Assembly: GCF_900170025.1 (NCBI RefSeq)
Contig: NZ_FWEX01000006.1
Location: 776,795 to 840,794, forward strand
Direction: 5' to 3'
Length of the DNA: 64,000 nt
Origin: Nitrospira sp. ND1
GTDB lineage: Bacteria; Nitrospirota; Nitrospiria; Nitrospirales; Nitrospiraceae
A model generated the notes under the pieces. It did not search any database, was not told the DNA's origin, and was given only the letters and a program-made list of their open reading frames with translations. The position numbers and the translations under genes are program-made. Positions 35,979 to 44,556 of the stretch are shown here, piece after piece (the first letter of the stretch is position 1; each line of letters opens with the position of its first letter).

Positions 35979-37010
35979 ATGACTGACTTCACGATCCTGG
36001 CCGACAAGGCCTTGCGGGACGAAATACTCACCCACGAGGAATCCCTCGCCGTATTGCAGACACCGGACTCCCGACTGCTGGAACTCTTGCAGGCGGCGTT
36101 CACCGTCCGTGAACGCTACTTCGGCAAGACGGTTCGCCTGCAAATGCTCTTGAACGCCAAGAGCGGCGCTTGCCAGGAAGACTGCGGCTACTGTTCGCAA
36201 TCGGCCATCTCCAAAGCACCGATCGAACGCTACGGACTGCTCACCCAAGACCAGATGGTCACCGGCGCCCGCCGCGCGGCGGCTGCAAAAGCCCAGCGAT
36301 ATTGTATCGTCATCAGCGGACGCAGCCCGATCGATCGGGACATTGCCGATATCGCCTCCGCCGTTCGCTCCATCAAGCAGGAAGTTCCGATTCAGATTTG
36401 TTGCTCGCTGGGGCTCCTCAATGAACGCCAGGCGAAAGACCTGAAAGCCGCCGGGGTGGACCGAATCAATCACAACCTGAACACGAGCGAAGCCTATCAC
36501 CCCGAGATCTGCACGACACACACCTTTCAGGACCGGCTGGCCACCATCCGGCACGCTCGGACGGCCGGACTCGAAATCTGTTCCGGTGGTATCGTTGGAA
36601 TGGGAGAGAGCGATGAAGACCTGATCGATCTCGCCCTGGCCCTCCGTGAGGTCAAACCGGACTCGATTCCCATCAACACGCTTCACCCGGCATCCGGTAC
36701 TCCAATGGAGCATTGCGCCCCCCTGACGCCGCAACGATGCCTGAAGGCCCTGTGCCTCTTCCGGCTCCTGCACCCGCGAACGGAGATCCGTATCGCCGGG
36801 GGCCGTGAACACAACCTGCGCAGCTTGCAACCGCTCGCGCTCTATCCGGCGGATTCAGTGTTTGTAAACGGATACCTCACCACGCCGGGTCAACCGGCGG
36901 CAGAGGTGTGGCGAATGATCGAAGACCTGGGTTTCGAGATCCAGGTGGACGCAGTGCCGACCAAGCAGGGAATTCCTGCGTCAGAGCCAGTCGCGGGCCT
37001 TCATTCGTAA
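35979..37010 (+). CDS. bioB: Biotin synthase
   Basis: This radical-SAM enzyme inserts sulfur into dethiobiotin. The radical-SAM cluster motif lies in LLNAKSGACQEDCGYCSQSA, followed by RINHNLNTSEAYH, ICSGGIVGMGE and the [2Fe-2S] Arg in AGGREHNLRSLQPL. Length (343 aa) is typical. The start at ATG 35979 has GAGGAG upstream; an open frame extends back to 35709 inside the previous gene but is not homologous. No other bio genes are near. It overlaps the convergent permease gene by 10 bases. Confidence 0.95.
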   Translation: MTDFTILADKALRDEILTHEESLAVLQTPDSRLLELLQAAFTVRERYFGKTVRLQMLLNAKSGACQEDCGYCSQSAISKAPIERYGLLTQDQMVTGARRAAAAKAQRYCIVISGRSPIDRDIADIASAVRSIKQEVPIQICCSLGLLNERQAKDLKAAGVDRINHNLNTSEAYHPEICTTHTFQDRLATIRHARTAGLEICSGGIVGMGESDEDLIDLALALREVKPDSIPINTLHPASGTPMEHCAPLTPQRCLKALCLFRLLHPRTEIRIAGGREHNLRSLQPLALYPADSVFVNGYLTTPGQPAAEVWRMIEDLGFEIQVDAVPTKQGIPASEPVAGLHS

Positions 37011-39646
37011 CGGAGCCCCTCAACCAGCGGTTGCCGGCCGGCCCAACGGGCCGGCCAGAACCCGGCGAGGAGCGAAGCGACCAGAGCCAGCACCGCCACT
37101 TCCGCCATCAACCCCAGGGGCCATGACACCTGGATCGTCCAGCCGAACGACTGCCGGTTGATGACCCGGATTAAAATCCAGGCGAGCGCAAGCCCCCCAA
37201 CGAGTCCCATCGCCGTTCCCAACAGGCCCAGATAGCCGGCTTCCCAGAGAATCAGAGCCGTAATCTGTCCCCGGCTGCTGCCCAGCGCCTGCAACGTGGC
37301 CAACTCCCGACGCCGCTCGACCACCGACGTCACCAAGGTGTTGATGATCCCCAGCATGGCGATAATGATCGCGATGGCCTCCAACACATAGGTCAATGTG
37401 AAGGTCCGGTCGAAAATTCGAAGGATCTCCCGGCGCAATTCTCCGTTGCTTAACACCGTCGGCAGCAGGTTCCCGCGGGAGCCATCGGCCAAGGTTGCAA
37501 GCAGGGCGGCTCTGGCCTGTTCCAGATCGACTTCCGGATCGATATACACAGGAAACACCGTCACGCCGTCATCGTTCCACCAGTGCTGGTACAGAGACCG
37601 GTCGATGACGATCTTCCCGCCATCGGTCGCGTAGTCGTAAAAGACCCCCAGAACCGGCAACGATTTTTCCCCCACCGGCGTCGAAATCGACAACTGACTG
37701 CCCCTGATCACATGCAGGTGATTGGCCACCACCTCCGAGAGGATAGCCCCTTCTCCTGCTGCGGCACGAGTCAGGATTGCCGCCGAGTCACCCTCGAGAA
37801 ACAGATATCGGCTTCGTGCCGCATGGAGCGCCAGATCTCTGGATACCAACGCGATCGGCCGCCCCTCCAGTTCGATGCGTACATCGCGGTACGCATCGAC
37901 CGCCGACACATGCGTGGCCCCGGCCAGACGGGTTCGCCAGGAACCAGGGAGGGCCTGGCTCGACGACCCACCGCGAACCACATGCGGCCACCCGGCCGGA
38001 GCCACGATGAAATCGGCCATGACCGTCTGATCGATCCACATCTCGACCGTGTTGCGAAAACTCCGAATCATCACCATGACCCCGACCATAATCGCGACCC
38101 CGACGAGAAAGGCAGAGACGGTCACTGCATTCCGGCCGATTCCCCGCGTCGTCTGCTCCCGCGCAATGTGGCGAATGGCGCCCCCCAACGAAGGCGAAGC
38201 CGAAGCGGCGCCCAACTCTCGGGTACGGCAAACCCACTGCATGAGGATCGGAACCAGGCAGGAGAGACCGGCAAGCAGACAGAACGTCGCCAGATACCCG
38301 AAGACCGGAACCCCGCCGACTGGTCCGGCTAGCGCGCATCCCAGCGCGAAGAGCAGCAGGCCTCCACCCACCACCCCCAGTGAGGCAGCACGAACTCGCT
38401 GGGCAACATCATATTCCCCAGGAGCAAGGGCCGCGACCACCATGGTACGTCCGGCATCCAAGCTGGGCCCCAGCGCTCCCAGGATTGACACCCCGCTACC
38501 AATCACAATCGCTTCGGTTAACAGCCGGACAGATCCTGGCGGAAAGCCGAAGGTTCTTGGCGCATCAGCCATCGGGACATAGAGGTCCTGGATGGTCCGA
38601 CCGACCAACCCGACGAGTACATTCCCCAGAACCAGGCCCAGACTACCCCCCAGGACCCCTCCGGCCACACCGAACACTCCCGCCTCCGCGAGGAACAGAC
38701 CCACGACCATAGGCTCCGACATCCCGATCGCCCGCAGGATTCCCACCTCCCGCCGGCGTTGCGCCACAGTAAAGGACACGGTGTTGTAAATCAGGAACAT
38801 CCCGATCAGCAGCCCCACCATACTCAGAACGGAAAGGTTCAATTGAAATGCGCCTACCATAGATTCGACTTGCTGGCTGCGTTGGATCGGACGGCGCACC
38901 GTGACAGCCGGAGGCAGAATCCTTGTGATCGCCTCGGCCACCTGTTCGACCGACGAGGAGGGCTGCGTCACCACGTCGATTCGATCCAACCGGCCGCTCA
39001 AACCGAAGGTCCGTTGAAAAGCCGCAATATCCATCACGGCCAGACGGTCCCATGCCGACGGCCCCTCGGCCCTACGACCCATCACCCCCGTGACCGCAAC
39101 GGACACTTCTCGTCCACCGGCTTCAAGGTTCAGCAGCGCCTTTGGGCCGACTCCCAATTCAGAGGCCAGACCCTGCCCGAGCAGGAGTCCGCTTGGAGCC
39201 AGGAGGCCGTCCATTTCATCTCCCTCACCTGGTCGCCACAGAGTCTCCAACGTCGCAGGGAGGCGCCCTTGCATGGAATTCAACTCATCCAGCAGATCCA
39301 GTCCAAGGATGAGGAACGATTGAGAACGGCCGGCCACTCGAACCCCGAGCTCTCCCACCGGTTTAGCTGAATCCACACCGGCGATACCTCTCACGGAAGC
39401 AATCAGGCGCTCGTCCATGCCCGCTTCTCCGGCCGATACCTCCAGTGTGACCGGACCGGCCACGGCTAAGACCGAATCCTCGAACGATCGGAGGACGTCC
39501 ACGTTGGCAGTCTGGACCGCAATCGTCGCCGCAACCCCCAACCCGACGCCGATGATCGTAAGGAGCGTGCGACCGGGATGAGTGGACAAATGTGTCCATC
39601 CAAGACGGGCACAGACCTCGAATAGGGCAGAGGAAATCAGCGGCAT
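37001..39646 (-). CDS. Large FtsX/MacB-type ABC transporter permease (two FtsX domains)
   Basis: The 881-residue membrane protein has the two-module layout of DUF214/YbbP-LolE-like permeases. An N-terminal segment (HPGRTLLTIIGVGLGVAATI) is followed by an extracytoplasmic domain, a first FtsX module around 280-440 (VAQRRREVGILRAIGMSEP), more membrane segments, a second extracytoplasmic domain, and a C-terminal FtsX module (VVERRRELATLQALGSSRGQ). It probably moves a lipid or lipoprotein, or acts mechanically on the envelope. No ATPase is adjacent; the one at 41193 is the closest candidate partner. Confidence 0.88.
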   Translation of the reverse strand: MPLISSALFEVCARLGWTHLSTHPGRTLLTIIGVGLGVAATIAVQTANVDVLRSFEDSVLAVAGPVTLEVSAGEAGMDERLIASVRGIAGVDSAKPVGELGVRVAGRSQSFLILGLDLLDELNSMQGRLPATLETLWRPGEGDEMDGLLAPSGLLLGQGLASELGVGPKALLNLEAGGREVSVAVTGVMGRRAEGPSAWDRLAVMDIAAFQRTFGLSGRLDRIDVVTQPSSSVEQVAEAITRILPPAVTVRRPIQRSQQVESMVGAFQLNLSVLSMVGLLIGMFLIYNTVSFTVAQRRREVGILRAIGMSEPMVVGLFLAEAGVFGVAGGVLGGSLGLVLGNVLVGLVGRTIQDLYVPMADAPRTFGFPPGSVRLLTEAIVIGSGVSILGALGPSLDAGRTMVVAALAPGEYDVAQRVRAASLGVVGGGLLLFALGCALAGPVGGVPVFGYLATFCLLAGLSCLVPILMQWVCRTRELGAASASPSLGGAIRHIAREQTTRGIGRNAVTVSAFLVGVAIMVGVMVMIRSFRNTVEMWIDQTVMADFIVAPAGWPHVVRGGSSSQALPGSWRTRLAGATHVSAVDAYRDVRIELEGRPIALVSRDLALHAARSRYLFLEGDSAAILTRAAAGEGAILSEVVANHLHVIRGSQLSISTPVGEKSLPVLGVFYDYATDGGKIVIDRSLYQHWWNDDGVTVFPVYIDPEVDLEQARAALLATLADGSRGNLLPTVLSNGELRREILRIFDRTFTLTYVLEAIAIIIAMLGIINTLVTSVVERRRELATLQALGSSRGQITALILWEAGYLGLLGTAMGLVGGLALAWILIRVINRQSFGWTIQVSWPLGLMAEVAVLALVASLLAGFWPARWAGRQPLVEGLRYE

Positions 39647-39682
39647 CGGCAGACCTACCGGAACAACACTCTAGTAATTGTT

Positions 39683-39711
39683 TTTACAGATTTACCCAGA
39701 TATGCTAAGAT
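39683..39711 (+). promoter_or_regulatory. Promoter of the LuxR-type HTH gene
   Basis: TTTACA (39683-39688), a 17-base spacer and TAAGAT (39706-39711) in a locally AT-rich stretch, about 34 bases before the ATG. TACAAT, 6 bases before the ATG, is an alternative -10 with a poor -35. Confidence 0.45.
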
Positions 39712-39744
39712 TACGTTCAGTAGAATTTGGGGTACAATATCTAT

Positions 39745-40080
39745 ATGGCACTACGCAAACGACCTCAAGCCAGAAAGCCAGCGAAGACCACCAAGGCCGC
39801 TTCACCGACCAAGAAGAGAAAACCTGCAAGGGTCGTAAAGCCGGCGCCCGTGCGCGCGAAACGATCCGAGGGACTGACGCCCAGGCAGAAAGAAATTCTG
39901 AAACTGGTGTCCCAAGGAAATACCAACCGCGACATCGCCCGCCGCCTGGATATCAGCGTGCGCACCGTTGAGGTGCATCGCTTCAATTTGATGCGGCGCT
40001 TGAAAGTCCGCAACGTCGCGCAGCTGCTTCGTCAGGCGTTACAACAAGGATTCCTTCCGAAGAACTTCGCCTTCCGCTAA
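39745..40080 (+). CDS. Stand-alone LuxR/GerE-type DNA-binding protein
   Basis: The 111-residue product has a Lys/Ala/Pro-rich N-terminal tail of about 48 residues (KRPQARKPAKTTKAASPTKK) and then a LuxR-type helix-turn-helix (LTPRQKEILKLVSQGNTNRD and IARRLDISVRTVEVHRFNLM). It has no receiver domain. The basic tail may add non-specific DNA binding. It is divergent from the FtsX permease and ends in a strong intrinsic terminator, so it is transcribed alone. Its targets are unknown. Confidence 0.88.
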   Translation: MALRKRPQARKPAKTTKAASPTKKRKPARVVKPAPVRAKRSEGLTPRQKEILKLVSQGNTNRDIARRLDISVRTVEVHRFNLMRRLKVRNVAQLLRQALQQGFLPKNFAFR

Positions 40081-40087
40081 CACTCCA

Positions 40088-40124
40088 TGCGCCGGTTCCT
40101 GTACGGAACCGGCGCACCTTTTTT
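40088..40124 (+). terminator. Intrinsic terminator after the LuxR-type gene
   Basis: TGCGCCGGTTCC (40088-40099) and GGAACCGGCGCA (40105-40116) form a perfect 12-bp stem with a 5-base loop. Six T residues follow (40119-40124). It lies 7 bases after the stop codon and abuts the convergent pyrD 3' end. Confidence 0.92.
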
Positions 40125-41049
40125 ACAGCTCTTTCAGTTTCCCCCGACATTCCTCAAGCGACTGCTTGCCCCGCATGGCCAACTCAGCCGCCAGCTCGCG
40201 CTCCAATCGCTCAAACACCCCCGCACCTTCTTCGACCAGCGCCGTCCCCACCTGGACAGCCGACGCACCGCACAGCACATGCTCAAAGGCATCGACTCCC
40301 TGCACGACTCCACCGGTCCCGATGATGGGGATACGTCCCTCCAACAACTTCCAAAACGCTCGCACATTAGCCAGCGCAACCGGCTTGATCAACGATCCCC
40401 CCAACCCGCCGAACCCGCCCTTCGGCTTGATGACCGGCATTTCGCGCTTCGCGTCCACAACCAGACCGTTCCCCACAGAGTTGATCAAATTGAGGTAATC
40501 GACCCCGCAGCGTCGAATCACGTCCGCCATCACCGCGTGGTGCGCCGGATCGAAATAGGGCGGCAATTTCACGCCCATTGGAACGGTGATGAGCGGTCGC
40601 ACCCGCTTGAGCAACCGTTCCGAATCGACCGGATCATAGGCGATCTGCGGCTTACCGGGAATGTTCGGGCAGGAGAGATTGACCTCGATGAGATCGGGTC
40701 GCGCCTGATTGATCACACGCGCCATGGTGAGAAAGTCGTCCTCGCACAGGCCGGCAATGCTGGCAATCACTGGCTTTCCGAACCGGGTGAGTTCGGGGAT
40801 CATCTCCGCATAGGCTCGATACCCGAGATTCGGCAGCCCCATGGAATTGATGGACCCCCCCGGAAATCCGTAATACCGCGGTTCAGGATTACCGACCCGT
40901 GGCTCCAGGGTCATCGATTTAGTCACGATGGCACCGGCCCGGGAACGCCCCAGCGTAATGAGTTCCTCCCGCGTCACACAGAGCGCTCCGGAGGCATTCA
41001 TGAAGCAGGTCGGGAATTTTACTCCCGCAATAGTGACGCTCAAATCCAT
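40123..41049 (-). CDS. pyrD: Dihydroorotate dehydrogenase, class 1A-like
   Basis: It oxidises dihydroorotate to orotate in pyrimidine synthesis. The chain reads ITKSMTLEPRVGNPEPRYY... type sequence, with GSINSMGLPNLGYRAYAEM, the catalytic Cys in VNLSCPNIPGKPQIAYD, GVKLPPYFD and IIGTGGVVQGVDAFEHVLCG. These match the fumarate-linked class 1A enzymes (Lactococcus PyrDA, yeast Ura1) from memory, rather than class 1B or the membrane class 2. No pyrK is adjacent. ATG 41049 follows a GAGAAAGGA ribosome-binding site. Length is 308 aa. Confidence 0.9.
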   Translation of the reverse strand: MDLSVTIAGVKFPTCFMNASGALCVTREELITLGRSRAGAIVTKSMTLEPRVGNPEPRYYGFPGGSINSMGLPNLGYRAYAEMIPELTRFGKPVIASIAGLCEDDFLTMARVINQARPDLIEVNLSCPNIPGKPQIAYDPVDSERLLKRVRPLITVPMGVKLPPYFDPAHHAVMADVIRRCGVDYLNLINSVGNGLVVDAKREMPVIKPKGGFGGLGGSLIKPVALANVRAFWKLLEGRIPIIGTGGVVQGVDAFEHVLCGASAVQVGTALVEEGAGVFERLERELAAELAMRGKQSLEECRGKLKEL

Positions 41050-41192
41050 GCTGATCCTTTCTCCCGACAGGACATGGAACAACCCCGCCGTTGTTCCTCC
41101 CCCATCCTCTTTGAAATTCGCGACGCATTATTCATGACGCCTCTCTCCGAGCGACGAGCCGCCTTCACGAACATAGTACACAACCGTTCGGC

Positions 41193-41891
41193 CTAGTGCC
41201 GGACACAATTCACCAGCCGGCCATCCCGCATATGCCACACATAGTCGGCTGCGTCGGCCGCACTATCGCTGTGCGTCACCAGCAACACCGAGTGACCAAA
41301 CCGTTGCGGTAACGTACGGAACAGGCTGACGATGTCCGCCCCTTGCTTGGAATCGAGATTCCCGGTCGGTTCATCCGCCAGTACAAGTCGTGGCCGATGC
41401 ACGATCGCCCGGGCAATCGCGACACGCTGCTGTTCCCCTCCCGACAACTCGCCGGGCCGGTGCGAACGTCGCCTGTCCATCCGCACCGCTTCCAAGACTT
41501 CGTTGACCCGCTCGGCCACCGCAGCCCCCCGCTCCCCCTTCAGCAGCAACGGCAAGGCAACATTCTCCGCAACCGTCAGGCCGGGAATAAGGTGGAAGGC
41601 CTGAAAGACAATTCCGATCAACTCGCGTCGCAAGCGGGTCCATTCGGTGGCGCTCGCATGGGTCACAGGCCGGTTCTCAATGGCGATGATTCCCGCAGTG
41701 GGCTGATCCAACCCTCCGATCAGATTCAGCAACGTGCTCTTCCCGCACCCGCTCGGCCCGACGAAGGCACAGAACTCTCCCGCCTTCACGTCGAGGGTCA
41801 CGTCCTGCAACGCCGACACAAGCGTCTGCCCGCGGCGATATTCTTTCGAAAGATTCTGCACCCGTACCAGCATGTTGGTGGGATCTTGCAT
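41193..41891 (-). CDS. ABC transporter ATP-binding protein, LolD/MacB type
   Basis: The 232-residue protein has Walker [11 protein letters not shown]-loop in [14 protein letters not shown], signature [14 protein letters not shown], Walker [14 protein letters not shown] and an H-loop in VTHSD. These are characteristic of the LolD/FtsE/MacB subfamily that works with FtsX-type permeases. The nearest unpaired permease is the 881-residue protein at 37001, separated by pyrD and the LuxR-type gene. The start at 41891 is tentative; 41873 is also possible and the frame is open to 42074. Confidence 0.88.
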   Translation of the reverse strand: MQDPTNMLVRVQNLSKEYRRGQTLVSALQDVTLDVKAGEFCAFVGPSGCGKSTLLNLIGGLDQPTAGIIAIENRPVTHASATEWTRLRRELIGIVFQAFHLIPGLTVAENVALPLLLKGERGAAVAERVNEVLEAVRMDRRRSHRPGELSGGEQQRVAIARAIVHRPRLVLADEPTGNLDSKQGADIVSLFRTLPQRFGHSVLLVTHSDSAADAADYVWHMRDGRLVNCVRH

Positions 41892-42092
41892 GATAGGAAT
41901 CGATAGCCCTAACGGAGTGCGGAAGCATCCGGCAGATGCATGCAACCGGCACATTGCCGAGCCTCTGGAATCGCTCCGATGCAGGCGAGTGGTCCTATAC
42001 CACACCCGGTTTGTACCCCACAACCTTGACGGCTGAGGGGTCTTCCGTACACAATCCCAACGCGCGTCCGTCACGCCTCTTGGACCTAGACA

Positions 42093-42905
42093 ATGAGCTC
42101 ACACGCACTGTTCGCAGGCATCCTCAGGCAAGCCACACGACTCGTGCTCCCGTCGGACTGCACGACCTGTGAACAGCCCCTCACGGACGATCCCACGCCG
42201 TTCTTCTGCCGCCAATGCTGGGAACTGATTCGACCGCTACAAGGGCCCTCCTGCCCGCGATGCCACCGCCCTTTCGCCTCCCCTTTCGCGACAACCCATA
42301 GCCCGACTCACGAATGCCATGACTGCCGTACCCGCACACCGCACTATTCGCAGGTGTGGGCGGCCTATGCCTACTGCGCACCGCTCCAGGAGGCCATTGC
42401 CCTCTTCAAATATCGCGGAAAGGTGGTGCTGGCGGATGCGCTGGGCGCGTTGCTCGCCCGGGCTCTTCCCGCAGATCTGAATGCGGATCTCCTCATGCCG
42501 ATCCCGCTCCACCCCGACCGCCTTCGGCAGCGAGAATTTAATCAATCACTCTTGCTCGCCGACCGCGTCGGACCTGTACTGAGGAGACCCGTATCCTATC
42601 GAAACCTGGTTCGCATCGTCGATACCGCCCCCCAGACCACGCTCCCCCGCTCCGCACGCCTGCAGAACCTTCACCAGGCGTTCGCCCTGCGCGCCCCAGG
42701 GGAAGTGACCGACAAGCGCGTCCTCCTCATCGACGATGTCTTCACCACGGGCACCACAGCCAACGAATGCGCCAAAGTCCTGCTCAAAGCCGGTGCCGAA
42801 GACGTTGCAGTGCTCACGCTCGCGCGTTCCGTGGATGCCGGCATGGTGCCGGAGACCTGGCTCCCGCCATCGGCCTTCGATCAACCGCACGCCTTGAGGG
42901 TCTAA
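42093..42905 (+). CDS. comF: ComF-family phosphoribosyltransferase-like protein
   Basis: The N-terminus has a zinc-finger-like Cys cluster (CTTCEQPLTDDPTPFFCRQC, then CPRCHRPF and CHDC). A PRTase fold follows, with the PRPP-binding loop RVLLIDDVFTTGTTANECAK. Family members support uptake of single-stranded DNA during transformation in competent species, though many noncompetent bacteria also have them. The 270-residue length is normal. It is followed 2 bases later by the zinc-ribbon gene. Confidence 0.9.
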   Translation: MSSHALFAGILRQATRLVLPSDCTTCEQPLTDDPTPFFCRQCWELIRPLQGPSCPRCHRPFASPFATTHSPTHECHDCRTRTPHYSQVWAAYAYCAPLQEAIALFKYRGKVVLADALGALLARALPADLNADLLMPIPLHPDRLRQREFNQSLLLADRVGPVLRRPVSYRNLVRIVDTAPQTTLPRSARLQNLHQAFALRAPGEVTDKRVLLIDDVFTTGTTANECAKVLLKAGAEDVAVLTLARSVDAGMVPETWLPPSAFDQPHALRV

Positions 42906-42907
42906 CT

Positions 42908-43252
42908 ATGCCGATCTACGAATATCGCTGTCGCCAATGTGGGAAACGAACTACCCGCCTGATCCTCAGCATCAGCGCTGCGCCCCAACAGACATGCGGC
43001 CACTGTCAGAGCCCGGATCTGGAACGACTGCTCTCCCGGTTTGCCTCTCCCAAATCGGAAGAAGCACGCCTTGAGGCCCTGTCCGATCCAAGCCATCTGA
43101 GCGGATTTGACGAAAACGACCCGCAGAGTATGGCCCGGCTCATGAAAAAAATGGGGCAGGAAATGGGAGAAGACCTCGGGGATGACGTCGAAGCGGCGAT
43201 GGAAGGCGGGGGCGCTGCTCCACCCGGAATGGACCAGACCGACTTCGAGTGA
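42908..43252 (+). CDS. FmdB-family zinc-ribbon protein
   Basis: The 114-residue product begins MPIYEYRCRQCGKRTTRLI, with paired CxxC motifs (CRQC and CGHC), the signature of the FmdB/CxxC zinc-ribbon regulatory family. The tail is acidic and Gly/Met-rich (MKKMGQEMGEDLGDDVEAAM). Function is unknown. It starts 2 bases after comF. Confidence 0.85.
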   Translation: MPIYEYRCRQCGKRTTRLILSISAAPQQTCGHCQSPDLERLLSRFASPKSEEARLEALSDPSHLSGFDENDPQSMARLMKKMGQEMGEDLGDDVEAAMEGGGAAPPGMDQTDFE

Positions 43253-43400
43253 CTGCCCCGGTCATGAATATTCACTTGACAGGATTAGCCTTGTCTCCTA
43301 CCATCAGCGAAGAAATGGTTACTCGGCTGATTCCTATGCGCCTACGTACAGCTCCATCGACTCTTCACTGTCGCCGCCATCACGAGCGAGGCTGCCGATA

Positions 43401-43841
43401 ATGTTTGCCGGCGAATACCTCTGTAAAGTCGACGACAAGGGACGCTTCCTGATCCCCTCCCCCCTTCGAGAACGGCTCGAGGCCGAGGGCAATCAGGTCA
43501 TGTTCGTGAAGAATACCGAGCAGACACTCTGGATGTACTCAGCCAAGGAATGGGAAAAGGTCCTGGAACGGACCAGGATCACCCTGGATGAGGACCAGAG
43601 CCGCCTGTTCATGCACCATGTGATGTCGCAAGCCGGCACCTCGGATATCGATAAGGCCGGCCGCGTGCTGATCCCGAGCCGTCTTCGTAAGCTCGTCCCG
43701 ATGGATGAAGATCAGGAAATCTTCCTCGTGGGAATGTATCACCGCCTGGAAGTCTGGGGTCCGTCGGAGTGGCGACGGTATCTCACCAGGACGGAAGACC
43801 GGTACGAGCAGGATATGGCGAAGATCCAAAATCTTCTCTAG
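43401..43841 (+). CDS. mraZ: MraZ-family transcriptional regulator, outside a dcw cluster
   Basis: The 146-residue product has the tandem AbrB-like MraZ fold: MFAGEYLCKVDDKGRFLIPS in the first half and TSDIDKAGRVLIPSRLRKLV in the second. MraZ normally represses the division and cell-wall operon and sits directly before rsmH. Here the following gene is rusA-like and no division genes are nearby, so it may be a second, relocated copy. The frame is open upstream to 43182, but homology starts at 43401. Confidence 0.88.
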   Translation: MFAGEYLCKVDDKGRFLIPSPLRERLEAEGNQVMFVKNTEQTLWMYSAKEWEKVLERTRITLDEDQSRLFMHHVMSQAGTSDIDKAGRVLIPSRLRKLVPMDEDQEIFLVGMYHRLEVWGPSEWRRYLTRTEDRYEQDMAKIQNLL

Positions 43842-43994
43842 TTGATAGGCAGGCCCTTGCGCCGCGTGTCCCGCCATCGACAGTCCTCCATCCCGATTCG
43901 GACGACCTCCTTCAGACCCCCGGTTCAGAAGGCATCGTTTTCTGCGCAGGAGCCAGTTCTGCCGCGCCCAGCCATCCACACGCGTACTCCGGCA

Positions 43995-44504
43995 ATGGCC
44001 ATCACGTCCGCTCCACCGTCCGTTCGAGTGACGGCAGATTCCATCGCACTCACGTTACCCGTCCCACCCAGCGTCAATCACCAATATGCCACGGTCAACG
44101 GGCGCCGCCTGCTCTCCGCCAAAGGCCGTGCGTTCAAGGAATTGGTCGGGCAACAAATTCTGGTTGCGCTTGCCCAATCGCCTCATCGTGGTACTCTAAG
44201 ACGAACCTTGAGCCAGGCGAGCCTCTCGTTATCCATCCAATTTTTCTTCGCCTCGGCCTTGCGTCGGGATACCGACGGGGGACTCAAGATCGCGCAAGAC
44301 GCATTATGTGAGGGCCTGGGACTGAACGACAATCGGGTGGTCGAAACTCACCTCTACAAGTATCAGGATCGCGACAATCCTCGCATGGAAATACTGTTGT
44401 CGGTGGCGACGCCTGCGGCACCTGTCTCCGCTTGTCCCGCCTCGCGTGAGGCCCCGCTTGTGGTGAACCCGGACCATCGATCCGACAGCCGGCGAGAGCG
44501 ATAG
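43995..44504 (+). CDS. RusA-family Holliday-junction resolvase-like protein
   Basis: The 169-residue product has the RusA-type start TLPVPPSVNHQYATVNGRRL. It also carries the catalytic Asp region RRDTDGGLKIAQDALCEGLG followed by LNDNRVVETHLYKYQ, where RusA has its Mg-binding aspartates. RusA nucleases cut four-way junctions and are most often found in prophages. No other phage genes are nearby. The start at ATG 43995 is chosen because the open frame upstream to 43842 is not homologous. A basic tail follows the domain. Confidence 0.82.
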   Translation: MAITSAPPSVRVTADSIALTLPVPPSVNHQYATVNGRRLLSAKGRAFKELVGQQILVALAQSPHRGTLRRTLSQASLSLSIQFFFASALRRDTDGGLKIAQDALCEGLGLNDNRVVETHLYKYQDRDNPRMEILLSVATPAAPVSACPASREAPLVVNPDHRSDSRRER

Positions 44505-44556
44505 CACAGAGCAGGGAGACCGCCGGAACGCGACAGGCCTGCGACGCTCATACGTT

